Virus record (IMG/VR): IMGVR_UViG_3300037502_004185
Coordinates: 1-64,000 of that record
Length of the DNA stretch: 64,000 bases
Direction: 5' to 3' (one strand)
From: a virus
Positions 47,964-57,626 of this stretch are shown here, piece after piece. Numbering within the stretch: the first letter of the stretch is position 1; each line of letters begins with the position of its first letter. Position numbers and translations under genes: made by a program. The notes below the pieces were generated by a model, which saw nothing but the letters and a program-made list of their open reading frames with translations, did not search any database and was not told where the DNA came from.

Positions 47964-48203
47964 ATGGCATCCAAGGAACGATGCGAAAGACTAATTCAAT
48001 TAGTCGAGAAAGCAGGAAGTACCAGAAAAGCCAAGCTGCTTATTGATGGCGTTAAGGGAGTAAGCCCTTGTCACACTGCCATCTACAAAGCCATGAATGG
48101 CGGCGGTACGACCGATTATGTGGTTCAGTGCTATATCGATGATCTTGAGACAGCACTGAGCAAACCAAAACAGCAAACAAATTCCACCAGCAAAGGAAAT
48201 TAA
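47964..48203 (+). CDS. Small regulator of the par operon
   Basis: Protein of 79 residues with a Cro-like helix-turn-helix (CERLIQLVEKAGSTRKAKLL, then VSPCHTAIYKAMNGGGTTDY). AAGAGG lies before the ATG and parA starts three bases after its stop. This ParA has no N-terminal DNA-binding domain, so autorepression, done by ParA itself in P1, is probably taken over by this protein acting on the inverted 16-mers in the promoter. Confidence 0.6.
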   Translation: MASKERCERLIQLVEKAGSTRKAKLLIDGVKGVSPCHTAIYKAMNGGGTTDYVVQCYIDDLETALSKPKQQTNSTSKGN

Positions 48204-48206
48204 TTA

Positions 48207-48980
48207 ATGAGCATTATCATGGCGATTGCCAACCAAAAAGGCGGCGTTGGTAAAACAACTTGTACTTACAACTTTGGCATTAGCATCGCTAATCAAGGCA
48301 ATAAATGTCTATTCCTGGACTTTGACCCACAAAACAACTTAGGCGGTTCAATCGCACCGGAAATGGTCGAGAATCCAGAGTACACATCTGCGAGCTGCCT
48401 ACACAACGCTTACAACCTTTTCGAAAATCCAGTAAAGGCTAAACCTTTCGAAGTCAGCGAAAACGTACACGTTGTTGGCGGCGATAAGCGCATGGGCAAC
48501 ATTACTCAATCACAAATCTTAAACGTGGCTGAGTCTATCGACCTTATCAAAGACGACTACGACTATATCTTTATAGACTGTCCACCAGCGGCGAACGCGC
48601 TACAGCATGCAGCGCTACTTGTGGCCAGTAAGCTACTTATCATTAGCCAAGCACAAAAAATGTCGATCAAAGGCGTTAATGAGCTGGTTAAGACCTCGCG
48701 CCAAATCCGTCGAATGAACCCTGACTTGGAAGTGTTAGGCATTGTCCTAAACCTTATCGAAGCCAATATCACAAACGACCAGCGCGAACAGGAAGCGGAA
48801 CTTCGTAAAGAGTACGGCAACCTAGTTTTTGAAAACAAACTGATTAAAACAACGCGCGTAAGTGAAGCTCTAAACCAAGGCAAAGCACTGATTGAAACCA
48901 ACCCTAAAGCGGCTGAGAAATTCGGCTTTACAGCGGTTTGTGATGAACTTTGCAAGCGCATGGTAGAGGTGACAGCATGA
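48207..48980 (+). CDS. parA: Partition ATPase ParA
   Basis: Protein of 257 residues, ParA Walker-type ATPase without N-terminal helix-turn-helix (type Ib size). Deviant Walker A KGGVGKTT (11-18) with the signature Lys11, LFLDFDPQNN for the A' motif and IFIDCPPAAN for Walker B. It moves plasmid copies over the nucleoid in response to ParB. AAAGGAAATTAATTA precedes the ATG; parB overlaps its stop by four bases. The surrounding ParB-type palindromes would be the centromere. Confidence 0.93.
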   Translation: MSIIMAIANQKGGVGKTTCTYNFGISIANQGNKCLFLDFDPQNNLGGSIAPEMVENPEYTSASCLHNAYNLFENPVKAKPFEVSENVHVVGGDKRMGNITQSQILNVAESIDLIKDDYDYIFIDCPPAANALQHAALLVASKLLIISQAQKMSIKGVNELVKTSRQIRRMNPDLEVLGIVLNLIEANITNDQREQEAELRKEYGNLVFENKLIKTTRVSEALNQGKALIETNPKAAEKFGFTAVCDELCKRMVEVTA

Positions 48981-49906
48981 CCAAAAGCTTAAGAGATCGA
49001 ATCAAGCTTAGCGACCTAGATAATCTCTTGGATGAATCAGCGGTAGAAATCCGCGATGCAGCGAAAGTGCTGGCTATCCCTAAAGACTCTTTGTATTCAG
49101 TTGAGCAAGTACGTGAAGAATTTAACGATGAGTCACTACTTGAATTGTGCGAAAGCCTAGAAGAAAACGGCCAAATTCAACCTGTCGTTGTTTACCCGTT
49201 CGATGGCAAGGGATACAAAATCCAAGAGGGTGAACGCCGTTGGCGCGCCGCTATGTTGAGCGACAAGCTGACTCACGTTGAATGTATTGTCCGTGAAAAG
49301 GGCGATATTTTTGGCCAGCTCATTGAAAACATCCAGCGTGAAGATTTAACGCCAATCGAATTAGGTAAGGCGTTTGACCAAGCTAAGAAAAAGCACAATC
49401 TGGATAACCGTGGCTTGGCTAAGCGCCTTGGCAAATCAGACGGCTACATTTCGAAATACCTAAATGTACTTAAAGCCCCTGACTTTGTTTTGGAAGCATT
49501 CCAAAAAGGGATTATTGGTGATGTGGAGTCCATCAACGAACTACGCAAAGCAACCATCGATAACTCTGATCGCGTTCGTGAAGCACTGGAAAGCGGCGAG
49601 AAGCTAACACGCCAAGATTGTGTGAAGTTACGCACCAATGCGTTTGGCGATGAGGTTGAGGTCAAGCTTAGCGAAGCAGATAAAGCAGATAAAGCAGACA
49701 AGGTAGAAAAGACCGTTAAGACACCAGTAAGCAAAAAGCCTACGGCGAACCAAAAGCCTACCAGCATTTGTGTCATGGTTAATGGTCGTCATGGTTTGGT
49801 GTTCGCATCTGGTAAGCATAGCGACAAGCTAACGGTACTGTTTGATGATGGCGAACTTGAGCAAGTGCCAGTTGGTGAAGCTCAATTAGTTGGGTATCGT
49901 GTGTAA
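48977..49906 (+). CDS. parB: Partition protein ParB, KorB-like
   Basis: Protein of 309 residues from the ATG overlapping the parA stop. The CTP-binding ParB core has VEQVREEFND and GERRWRA (85-91); the KorB-type helix-turn-helix is at about 146-166 (GLAKRLGKSDGYISKYLNVL); an Ala/Lys linker (EADKADKADKVEKTVKTP) follows. The C-terminal ~48 residues (ICVMVNGRHGLVFASGKHSD, then LTVLFDDGELEQVPVGEAQL) look like the SH3-like dimer domain of KorB. KorB of RK2 acts both in partition and as a repressor at a dozen dispersed palindromes, which matches the situation here. Confidence 0.88.
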   Translation: MTKSLRDRIKLSDLDNLLDESAVEIRDAAKVLAIPKDSLYSVEQVREEFNDESLLELCESLEENGQIQPVVVYPFDGKGYKIQEGERRWRAAMLSDKLTHVECIVREKGDIFGQLIENIQREDLTPIELGKAFDQAKKKHNLDNRGLAKRLGKSDGYISKYLNVLKAPDFVLEAFQKGIIGDVESINELRKATIDNSDRVREALESGEKLTRQDCVKLRTNAFGDEVEVKLSEADKADKADKVEKTVKTPVSKKPTANQKPTSICVMVNGRHGLVFASGKHSDKLTVLFDDGELEQVPVGEAQLVGYRV

Positions 49907-49907
49907 A

Positions 49908-49925
49908 GTTCTCGCATGCGAAAAC
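49908..49925. repeat. ParB-type palindrome 6
   Basis: GTTCTCGCATGCGAAAAC, starting two bases after the parB stop codon, between parB and a convergent gene. Confidence 0.75.
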
Positions 49926-49927
49926 TT

Positions 49928-50260
49928 TTAAAGCGGGTGGCTAATTAGCTGCCCGTTTTTCGTTAAGACGTAGTACCCGCCGTCACGGTAGACGCCAACC
50001 ACATAGTGATCGAGCGGCACGTCTTGCCAGCCAAATAGCCCTAGTTCGTCATCGCAGTAAGCGACGATATTCACCAGTTTCACCTTTTGGACATGCAGTA
50101 GATAGATATTATCTAGCGCCCCTCTAAATGGCCTGTAGATATATTCTCCATCTTTCCTTAAAGCGGGGATCTCGTTCCCTGCGACTGAATGGCCATCGGC
50201 AACGCCGTCCTCGTTTATGTCGATTAGCCCGTAATGGTAACGATGCCTTATGGTAAACAT
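49928..50260 (-). CDS. Hypothetical protein
   Basis: Protein of 110 residues, beta-rich and aromatic (NEIPALRKDGEYIYRPFRGA, GWQDVPLDHYVVGVYRDGGY), with an EF-hand-like DINEDGVADG loop near residue 14. AAGGGAGTAGGGG precedes the ATG. It is separated from the ddrB-like gene upstream by a strong terminator, so it may be expressed at a low level or from its own promoter. Not recognised. Confidence 0.6.
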   Translation of the reverse strand: MFTIRHRYHYGLIDINEDGVADGHSVAGNEIPALRKDGEYIYRPFRGALDNIYLLHVQKVKLVNIVAYCDDELGLFGWQDVPLDHYVVGVYRDGGYYVLTKNGQLISHPL

Positions 50261-50279
50261 CCCCTACTCCCTTAAATGC

Positions 50280-50317
50280 AAAAACGCCAGATTTGACGTT
50301 TAAATCTGGCGTTTTTG
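50280..50317. terminator. Strong two-way terminator
   Basis: AAAACGCCAGATTT/AAATCTGGCGTTTT, 14-bp perfect stem with a 7-base loop, flanked by A and T runs. Confidence 0.85.
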
Positions 50318-50356
50318 TCGTGTCTTCTAGGTTATCACAGGCTAGAAAGCCTAGAC

Positions 50357-51766
50357 CTATTTTATAGTCGCATAGTGGATTCTTGCAAGTTCGTCCGGTT
50401 GCAGAATAGACTCAAACATAAAGCCTGTTTGTACGCCCTCGTTTTCCAGCTCTTGATTCACTCGGCCAAGAATGTCGATAAGCGATGCACTACCGCCGCC
50501 GAACATATCCCCTAGCGCTTGGCCTTGGTGAAGCAGCTCACTATTGATTGCATCGGCCATTGTCTTAAAGGCCAGCGTCATGCGTTTTGCGCTTCGGTTG
50601 TTCGCGGCAATGAATCTCGCCAGCGCTTCGGCCTCGGGATCGTTGTCGCCAAACAAACCGGACTGAGCCAATAGCTCGTCAATGTGTTGGCCGGACTCTT
50701 TTGCCTGTCTTACCAGCTCGGTTGCTTGCACCAGTGAGTCAAGTGCTGACTTAGCGAGGTCAGGTTGTGAAGCGTTAATTTCCACGGCCTCTGCCAGCGT
50801 TTCAGACGTGTTTTTATGCACTTCCCCGCTAAGATATTGCATCTCAACAAACGCGCTTGCTGCGCCGTTTAGCGCGCTCAAAATGTTGCGAATTTCGGGA
50901 TCGGCTTCCTCGGCTACCAGCTTCACCAACTTCTCGTTTTTGTACGCCTTGGCAAACACGGCATTTTGCATGCGCTCAATCAGTTGTTTGGTTGGTCGGC
51001 CATCTTCGGTCAGTAGTCCGGCGGTTGAGTTATCCCCAATTTCGGTTAGGAAGCTGTTTATAAATCCTTGGTTGGATTTGGCCAAAAGGTTGCCTGTTTC
51101 GCTCGGTTGGAATAGAGCAATCATGCGGTCATCGATGCGCTCTGCGTCAACCCAAGCCGTCTCGGCTGCGCTCATCTGTTGCAAGTCAGAGAGGTTGGAA
51201 TCTCGGGCAAACTTAGCACGGTTAACTTGGGTAACACGTTCTCGAACCAACACTGGCTCGCGCATGCTCTCAACTTTCTCCGGTGATAGGTCGAAGCGCT
51301 CCGCATTGTCGATTAGGAACTGGCTGTACTTTTCAGCCTTGCCCTCTCGATACGCTTTTATGATGGCGATGGTTCGACCGTTCCCCGACTCCACCACATT
51401 ATCTGCACCAACAATCGGTGCGCCGTGGCTAGATAGTCCAGAATCCGTTAATTGTTGTGGGCGCAAATCGTTGGCCATCTTTGAGATCTGCAATTTTGAG
51501 GATACGCGAGTACGGTCGCGCGGTTGCAGCTCTTGTGGAAAATTCGGATTGATTCGACCGTCCAAATCGTTCGATGGAATAAGGTCGCTGGCTTCCACGA
51601 CTTTAAAGCCTGTTTCTACTTCGTCGCCTTTTGCTGTCACAACGTAGCTGGTTCGACCTAGCTTGGGTTTTGGATTGTCTGTTGCGTACAGTTGAACAAT
51701 CTCGGCTAGGTCATTGATGTTTTTCGCCTCTTTGATTTCGGCGTTAATTGATGTGAGTTGATTCAA
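50357..51766 (-). CDS. DdrB-like ParB-superfamily anti-restriction protein
   Basis: Protein of about 469 residues. The N-terminal ParB-fold domain of the P1 DdrB type spans about 60-190, with DRTRVSSKLQISKMANDLRP, GAPIVGADNVVESGNGRTIA and LVRERV. A long helical C-terminal part follows. The TTG at 51766 is preferred (CGGAG eight bases upstream). An ATG at 51802 lies inside a ParB-type palindrome with no ribosome site. In P1-like phages these proteins accompany DarA/DarB in the head. The palindrome upstream suggests that ParB controls this gene. Confidence 0.7.
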   Translation of the reverse strand: MNQLTSINAEIKEAKNINDLAEIVQLYATDNPKPKLGRTSYVVTAKGDEVETGFKVVEASDLIPSNDLDGRINPNFPQELQPRDRTRVSSKLQISKMANDLRPQQLTDSGLSSHGAPIVGADNVVESGNGRTIAIIKAYREGKAEKYSQFLIDNAERFDLSPEKVESMREPVLVRERVTQVNRAKFARDSNLSDLQQMSAAETAWVDAERIDDRMIALFQPSETGNLLAKSNQGFINSFLTEIGDNSTAGLLTEDGRPTKQLIERMQNAVFAKAYKNEKLVKLVAEEADPEIRNILSALNGAASAFVEMQYLSGEVHKNTSETLAEAVEINASQPDLAKSALDSLVQATELVRQAKESGQHIDELLAQSGLFGDNDPEAEALARFIAANNRSAKRMTLAFKTMADAINSELLHQGQALGDMFGGGSASLIDILGRVNQELENEGVQTGFMFESILQPDELARIHYATIK

Positions 51767-51792
51767 TTTGACCGCTCCGGTTGGAGTGGCGA

Positions 51793-51810
51793 GTTCTCGC
51801 ATGCGAAAAC
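51793..51810. repeat. ParB-type palindrome 7
   Basis: GTTCTCGCATGCGAAAAC, about 27 bases upstream of the ddrB-like start codon and probably in its promoter. Confidence 0.75.
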
Positions 51811-51831
51811 TTTTGGGACAGTGGAAAAGGA

Positions 51832-51954
51832 TTAAAGGCTCTTAAGCAATGCGAAAAGCGCCTTGGCGTAGTTGTGACGCTCACTGGCTGCCAGTGCAAG
51901 GTTTAGAGATTGCTTGTAGTAATAATCTGCTCGGATTTTGGTTAAAACATTCAT
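51832..51954 (-). CDS. Small helical protein
   Basis: A 40-codon frame starting MNVLTKIRADYYYKQSLNLA, fully helical, ending in LLKSL. GAG lies about ten bases before the ATG. Palindromes bracket it (51793 and 51981). Its amino-acid composition and position support a real gene, but the evidence is limited. Function unknown. Confidence 0.4.
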   Translation of the reverse strand: MNVLTKIRADYYYKQSLNLALAASERHNYAKALFALLKSL

Positions 51955-51980
51955 TTTGGTTTTCTCAAGTTCTCTGAAAA

Positions 51981-51998
51981 GTTTTCGCATGCGAAAAC
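51981..51998. repeat. ParB-type palindrome 8
   Basis: GTTTTCGCATGCGAAAAC, first of three copies with exact 41-bp spacing. Confidence 0.75.
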
Positions 51999-52021
51999 TA
52001 TATCGAACGGGATTCTTTAAA

Positions 52022-52039
52022 GTTCTCGCATGCGAAAAG
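52022..52039. repeat. ParB-type palindrome 9
   Basis: GTTCTCGCATGCGAAAAG, last base differs; second of three copies 41 bp apart. Confidence 0.75.
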
Positions 52040-52062
52040 TATATGGAATGTCATGTTTTAAA

Positions 52063-52080
52063 GTTCTCGCATGCGAAAAC
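52063..52080. repeat. ParB-type palindrome 10
   Basis: GTTCTCGCATGCGAAAAC, third of the 41-bp series; it abuts the stop codon of the gene at 52081. Confidence 0.75.
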
Positions 52081-52785
52081 TTAAGCGGCCAGTTTGTCAG
52101 GATTGTGCTCGAACCATTCAATCGCTTTTTGCTTGATGCTATCTAGCTCCAAGCCCTCTGAGTGAACGTCTCGCATTACATCAACAAACACCGATGGTTT
52201 GGCGTTATTAAACTCGCCAGCAAGGAATCTCGCAACTAGATCGCTTTGCTCAACTGGACGTTCGCCATTGTCGCGCTCATTCTGCTCGATGTGCTTCGTA
52301 AGAGTCTTGATAGCCTTGTTACGGTCAGCGCGCGACCAGCTACCAAAGCCACCATTTTTCTTAGCTGAACCCGCATCGTTTTTCCAGTAGTCCAAACCGC
52401 GCGCGATATGCCCCTTGTAGCCAAACTGGAAGCTTTCGCCATCTTTGTACACAACGTAGTTATCGCCCTTTTCAACCACTTGGTAGTTAGGGAAAAACGC
52501 CATTTCGTATTCGTACCAGTTAGGCAGAAATAGCACTTCATTGAGCTTTTCAATCTTATCGGAGCGGCCTAACTTGGAAAATTCTTCTACCGATATTGGC
52601 TCATCCGAACTTGATACCGGCTTCTGCTCAACCTTTTGGTTAGCGCCAGTCAGTTTATTAAGAATTTCCACCAGCTCACGGTTCTTTTTGATGCGTTCAC
52701 CAATCGATAGCTGGCCACTCTTAAGCTCTTTCAACAAACCCGCAGCATCGCGGTTGAGCGTCATTTTTTCTCTTAAGCTTAACAC
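52081..52785 (-). CDS. Hypothetical protein of the anti-restriction island
   Basis: Protein of 234 residues. GTG at 52785 has GGAGA eight bases upstream. A helical N-terminus (LLKELKSGQLSIGERIKKNR) leads to a domain rich in aromatic residues (NWYEYEMAFFPNYQVVEKGD, then GHIARGLDYWKNDAGSAKKN) and a helical C-terminus. It lies between the polyvalent DarA-like gene and the ddrB-like gene and is probably packaged with them. No family recognised. Confidence 0.6.
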   Translation of the reverse strand: MLSLREKMTLNRDAAGLLKELKSGQLSIGERIKKNRELVEILNKLTGANQKVEQKPVSSSDEPISVEEFSKLGRSDKIEKLNEVLFLPNWYEYEMAFFPNYQVVEKGDNYVVYKDGESFQFGYKGHIARGLDYWKNDAGSAKKNGGFGSWSRADRNKAIKTLTKHIEQNERDNGERPVEQSDLVARFLAGEFNNAKPSVFVDVMRDVHSEGLELDSIKQKAIEWFEHNPDKLAA

Positions 52786-52832
52786 TTGATTCTCTCCGGT
52801 TTAGGCCGCCGATGTGGCGGCCTTGGTTGTGA

Positions 52833-55800
52833 TTAGATTTGCGCTTGGATCATGCTAGTGATGTTGCTTAGAGCGGCATCCATCAACGCTTCGTTCTCTG
52901 CCACTTGGTCGTTAGCTTCGAAGTAGGCGTAAGCTTGTTCTAGTGCGGTTTGGAACTCATCAACCAATTCCGGCGTAGGTTCACCAGTGAAATCTCGGAT
53001 TTCTTTTAGTTTCTCTACATGTTCCATTTCTTCGTTATTACCCTCTGTTTCAGATTGAGGCGCTTCACTACTTAGATTGAACGCTTTCACTAATAACGCT
53101 TCCATTTCCGCTGTATCGTCAAATTCACCGATCAAGTCATTGCCTTGGTATAGCGCGAACTTGTACTCGCCATCTTTAGCGATTGGGTAAATATCAACGT
53201 AGCGTTCGTTTAGCCATGAACGCACGGTTAGCGGAGCGTACACGTTCGCTGGTACAGAGCCATTTACTGAATGGATACCAGCCGCAACGCTTGGTTGTGC
53301 CAATGCGCCTTTTTCGTTGTAGTAGGTATCCGCAGATTGCCAGCCCTTAATCGTCTCAAGCTGAGCTTTCGCTTTTTCGCTTAAGTCGGTCGCTAGAATG
53401 TCGAATAGAACGTCTAGGCTGTAAGTTAGTCCGTCCTCATCTTTCGCATTAATCGACTTAACTCGGCCTGTTGGGAATGTCACTTCCTGCTTACCAAGTT
53501 TTAGCTCTAGGTTGGTAAAGGCTTCTAGCTGCTCAAGTGCTTTCGCTTCTTCTTCGTCTAGGCTTTCACGGAATGAGTTAACGTCTAGTACGTCATCCTC
53601 TGCCTGTTCGCCTTGCTGGTGAATTTCAGTTAGAGACGCGAGCTCTACCACTTTGCGCTCTTTACCAAAATCAAAGTCCACGGTTAGGCGGCCACCAAAG
53701 AAATTGCGATCGTGGTAATCGGTCATCGTGTCGCTATTGTTGTAGTCGTATTGGCTTACATAAGCGTTAACGAACTCGATCAGCTGATCTACTGCTTCGG
53801 TATAACGGCTCATACCGTGTGGCGTTGGCGAGTTAGGGTTATCAATCTCGAACTGTAGGTAAGCTGGATTGTAGAGCATGACGTTTCTTGGCAAGTCAGT
53901 CAGCGTTAGATCTAGTGTACCGTAGCGAGGCTTGCGTACTGAGATTTTAACGTCATTACTGATTTTGCCAGCTTTCTTAAGCTGAGCGATAAAGGCGCGG
54001 ATTCGCTTAGCGATTTCACCCGTATCTCGAATGCCCTCGCTCTCATAGATTGAGCCAAATGAATATTGAGTTGGGTCTAGTGCGAGAAGTTGTTTTTCTT
54101 CCTCGGATACACCCTTGCTCACTTCATCTGCTGTGTCAGATTCTACGGCGTTCTTAGCACCCAATAGTTCAAGCAGTTTGTTAGTACCGTCAACCGTTAG
54201 GTAGCTGCGAGAATTGGTGTTAGCGACAAAGCGTAGCTCTTTGCCCTTGCTCGATTTCGCAGAGAAGAAACTGTAGCCAAATGTGTTTTCCATTTGGTTC
54301 TCTTGTTCTTCGGTTAGCGCAATGCCGTTAATCTTGCCGTCATCGTCCACCTTGGCCAGTAGCTTGTCGGCGTTCTCGCGTAGTGTTGGGCGCGAGTGAA
54401 GCGAACCTGAGCCGTTAATGGCCAGCGTTGAATACAATGATTCAAAGCCGTTGATTGTGGTGAACATAGCCGGACTGACAGGCTCAAGTGGTGCGCTGTA
54501 TTCCGTCTCTGCAATTTGCTCAAGCGTTTTGCCGTCCTTAAGCATGTTAAAGATTGCAATAGTGCTTTCTTTCACTGCTTGGTCGTTTAGTTGAGTCGCT
54601 TTTTGCTGTGCTGCTGCGCCCTCTAGGCCAGTTTCTAGCACCTTGCCTGTGTACGTATCGATAACACTAAAGTCAGCTTGGCCAATAGTGCCTACTGGTG
54701 CGTAGCGCTTCTCGCGTGTCGCCTTGAATTGGCCTTTGTGGTTCAAGTCAGGCAATGCAGCAAGGCTAGGGAAGCCACGGCTTTCGTATTCCGCTTCGAT
54801 AGCTTTTGTGTACCACAATGGCATGACTGAGTTATGGATAGCGCGCGCCATCTGTTCGTTGTCGATCTGCTCATCGTTATCCAAGTATCTAAAGCCATGA
54901 ACAGCCAGGATGTCTTGGTTAGTTACACCCGCCATTGCGTAGTGCTGAGCAAAGAGCTCATCTGAACTTAGTTCGGATAGGTCAGGGTAGCTACCGTCAT
55001 CGATCGCCTTAATGAAGCGCTCAACTTTTTGGTAGTCCTCGCCTTGGTCTGCCATTGCTGGAATGACGGTTTCACCTTTTGCCTTGGTGTAAGCTACGTC
55101 ACCCTCATGGTAAACCGTAGTCGCGCTAAACGCTTTTTCTACGTCATCCAGTGCCAACGCTTCGCCGTTCTCAAACTTCTCGTATAGGTCGCCACGTAGC
55201 GCGCGTAGGTCGAACATTTTCGCCGTTGCGCTAAAGAATCCGTCACGGTAGTTCAAGATAGCTTGCAGTAGGTCAGCACGTTTCGCACGGCGGTTAAATG
55301 GGATGCGATGAGCCGTTAGGAAATCAGTGATCTCTTTGCGGTTCTTAAATTGCGCTTCCAATGACGCTAGGGTTTCACCTTGTAGTGATTCCACTAGGTG
55401 CGCTTGTTCTGAAATGCGCTTAGCTTGGTCATCCACTTTCTCGCCACGTTTTAGCGTTTTGCCAGTGCCTAGCGTTAGGTCAGCCAGCATAACGAGACGT
55501 TTGCGATCGCTTGGGCTCACTGACTGCATATCCTTAAGTTTGGATAGGGCAGTTTCTTGGAAGCGCATGCGGCCTTGCGTGTGTTCTGCTTGGCGTTGCA
55601 ATTCAGCATCGCTTTGAACCAGCATTAGGTCTTCGGCAATCTCTTGAATCATTTCCGGTGTCACAAGGTCAATCGATGCGCTCCATAGCTTGTACGCTTT
55701 TGGATTTTCCTTGCGGTTCTTCATTTCCGGTTGCTGGCGTAGCTGCTTAGCGAACGCTGCTTTGAAGCCCACTTGTTTTAGGGTATCGAGCGTAGACTGA

Positions 55801-57626
55801 GGAATTTCATCAACGCCTTTGTCCTCAACCCATTGGTCTAGCGCTTCGGCTGCGATGCGCTCCGCTTCCTCTAGGTCGCCCTCAACCATGCCAAATAGCG
55901 GCTCTAGGTCAAAGTTGCTTACTAGCTCTGGTGGCAGTTTTTGGTCATAAGCGATCGCGCCGTGGCGAATGCCATTACCAGCGTCAGCGAATTGCTCTTG
56001 AGCCGATTCTGGATCGAGGTACTTAACCACTTGATGTTGTGGCGGCGTTGTACCCAAGCCATAAGGGCGTAGACGTAGGCCATACCAGAATAGGTTAGCT
56101 GTGGTTTCGTCTTTGTCTTGGTCGTTCGCGTTTGGCTCGTCGTTCTCAATTGGTTGCGGTTCTTCGTTGCTGTCATCGGTATCTTGAAGCAGCTTAGATT
56201 CACGGTCGTAGTCAGCCAGAATAAGCGATTTAGCCGCTTCCCAACCTTGTAGATCGTCGCCACCAGCAAGCGGTGAACCCTCGCCGTAAGTGACAGCCAA
56301 GGTTTGGTTATCGCGCGCGTGGATCATGTACTGGCCAAAGCTATCATCGTCGTTCGCGTCAGGCGATTCGAAGTAGACAAACGGCTCGCTATCTTCGCCT
56401 TTATCCATCTTCCAGCCCTTAGCAATGGTCTTGCGGCCAATAAGAGCCAATAGCCATTCTTTGCGCTCGATATTCGCTTTTCGCTCGCGTTCTTCGTCTG
56501 ACAACTGAGGAAAATCGTTTTCAATTGAATCACGGATGTATTCTTTAGCCTCGGCAAGCTCTGATACCGTCATAGCGCCTTTATCGAGCTCATAAATCGC
56601 ATCATTGATGTACGACTCTGAATACGTGCTAGGAACGTTTTGATTTGCTGCACCTGCAAACTCTAATGAGTCTTTAAACTCTTGGCTTAGCTGCTTAACA
56701 AAGGCATCGAGATCGCCATTGAAAGCGCGTTCAATGATGAAGTCGCGTTTCTCTTGCTTAGTCCATGAAGCGTCCCATTGCTCGATCACTTGAGACGGAC
56801 TGCCACCAGCGTCCACATTGGTCGCTGCTGTATTTGCTGCTGGCTTGATAGCAGCAAGCTGTTTGCGTAGTTCTTCTTGGATTTCGTTTTGCGTAGCAAT
56901 CTGAGTTTTTAGGCGTTTCTCTTTCTTGGCCAGCTCATCAAGTTTCTGTTCCAAGTCTGTTGTTTCTTCGCCTAGCTGAGCGGCTTGCTCATCGAGCTCT
57001 TGTGCCTTTTGTTGCGCCTCTTCCAGTGCTTTTGCGTCAGCGTCTTTCTTGGCCTTAGCGGCGACAAATTTCTCGCTGTTGTTCTCAAGCAATTGCGCTA
57101 GCTTGTCGGTCACTTCCTTAAGAGACAAATCCATGTTGCCCTTTGGCGCGACTACGTGAGTAATATCGCGCGAGTTCATCAGGAAGCGGAACGCGATTAG
57201 CGTGTCATCTGGATTTATTTTTAGCGGATCGTTATCCGGCGCATGGAACGCAATAGAAATGCTCTGGCCATCCGAGAATGGGATTTTCACCATTTGAACA
57301 GCGACCGCACCAGATTTGCGCGGTTTACCCACTTCTACAGCTTCTACCGATAGCGTAGGGGTTTTACGTTCCAAGTGCTTACCAAATTGCTGAGCACGAA
57401 ACTCAAGCTTTGACGCTTTTGATTTGAACGCCTCTAGCATCATTTGAGGCACTGGTTTGCACTGGTATAGGTAAGTGTTTTCCAAATCCTCAAGCGATAG
57501 TGCTTCTAGGATTTGGTCGGCGTTTTCACCTTGCAGTACCGCTTCGATTTGCTCCGGTGTTAGCGTTTTAGCTAGATGGTCGATGCGATCCACAATCTTG
57601 ATTTGATTTTGACTGGTAAACATCAT
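52833..57626 (-). CDS. Large polyvalent protein with DarA-type N-terminus
   Basis: Protein of 1597 residues. Residues ~55-195 resemble the DarA N-terminal domain (VQMVKIPFSDGQSISIAFHA, TLIAFRFLMNSRDITHVVAP, SLKEVTDKLAQLLENNSEKF). A coiled coil follows (about 195-265). The long middle is helical. The C-terminal part (about 1200-1370; GEIAKRIRAFIAQLKKAGKI, NDVKISVRKPRYGTLDLTLT) resembles an LPD29-type domain of phage polyvalent proteins. Such proteins are packed in the head and injected with the genome. The ATG overlaps the shorter DarA-like gene upstream by four bases. Confidence 0.65.
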   Translation of the reverse strand: MMFTSQNQIKIVDRIDHLAKTLTPEQIEAVLQGENADQILEALSLEDLENTYLYQCKPVPQMMLEAFKSKASKLEFRAQQFGKHLERKTPTLSVEAVEVGKPRKSGAVAVQMVKIPFSDGQSISIAFHAPDNDPLKINPDDTLIAFRFLMNSRDITHVVAPKGNMDLSLKEVTDKLAQLLENNSEKFVAAKAKKDADAKALEEAQQKAQELDEQAAQLGEETTDLEQKLDELAKKEKRLKTQIATQNEIQEELRKQLAAIKPAANTAATNVDAGGSPSQVIEQWDASWTKQEKRDFIIERAFNGDLDAFVKQLSQEFKDSLEFAGAANQNVPSTYSESYINDAIYELDKGAMTVSELAEAKEYIRDSIENDFPQLSDEERERKANIERKEWLLALIGRKTIAKGWKMDKGEDSEPFVYFESPDANDDDSFGQYMIHARDNQTLAVTYGEGSPLAGGDDLQGWEAAKSLILADYDRESKLLQDTDDSNEEPQPIENDEPNANDQDKDETTANLFWYGLRLRPYGLGTTPPQHQVVKYLDPESAQEQFADAGNGIRHGAIAYDQKLPPELVSNFDLEPLFGMVEGDLEEAERIAAEALDQWVEDKGVDEIPQSTLDTLKQVGFKAAFAKQLRQQPEMKNRKENPKAYKLWSASIDLVTPEMIQEIAEDLMLVQSDAELQRQAEHTQGRMRFQETALSKLKDMQSVSPSDRKRLVMLADLTLGTGKTLKRGEKVDDQAKRISEQAHLVESLQGETLASLEAQFKNRKEITDFLTAHRIPFNRRAKRADLLQAILNYRDGFFSATAKMFDLRALRGDLYEKFENGEALALDDVEKAFSATTVYHEGDVAYTKAKGETVIPAMADQGEDYQKVERFIKAIDDGSYPDLSELSSDELFAQHYAMAGVTNQDILAVHGFRYLDNDEQIDNEQMARAIHNSVMPLWYTKAIEAEYESRGFPSLAALPDLNHKGQFKATREKRYAPVGTIGQADFSVIDTYTGKVLETGLEGAAAQQKATQLNDQAVKESTIAIFNMLKDGKTLEQIAETEYSAPLEPVSPAMFTTINGFESLYSTLAINGSGSLHSRPTLRENADKLLAKVDDDGKINGIALTEEQENQMENTFGYSFFSAKSSKGKELRFVANTNSRSYLTVDGTNKLLELLGAKNAVESDTADEVSKGVSEEEKQLLALDPTQYSFGSIYESEGIRDTGEIAKRIRAFIAQLKKAGKISNDVKISVRKPRYGTLDLTLTDLPRNVMLYNPAYLQFEIDNPNSPTPHGMSRYTEAVDQLIEFVNAYVSQYDYNNSDTMTDYHDRNFFGGRLTVDFDFGKERKVVELASLTEIHQQGEQAEDDVLDVNSFRESLDEEEAKALEQLEAFTNLELKLGKQEVTFPTGRVKSINAKDEDGLTYSLDVLFDILATDLSEKAKAQLETIKGWQSADTYYNEKGALAQPSVAAGIHSVNGSVPANVYAPLTVRSWLNERYVDIYPIAKDGEYKFALYQGNDLIGEFDDTAEMEALLVKAFNLSSEAPQSETEGNNEEMEHVEKLKEIRDFTGEPTPELVDEFQTALEQAYAYFEANDQVAENEALMDAALSNITSMIQAQI

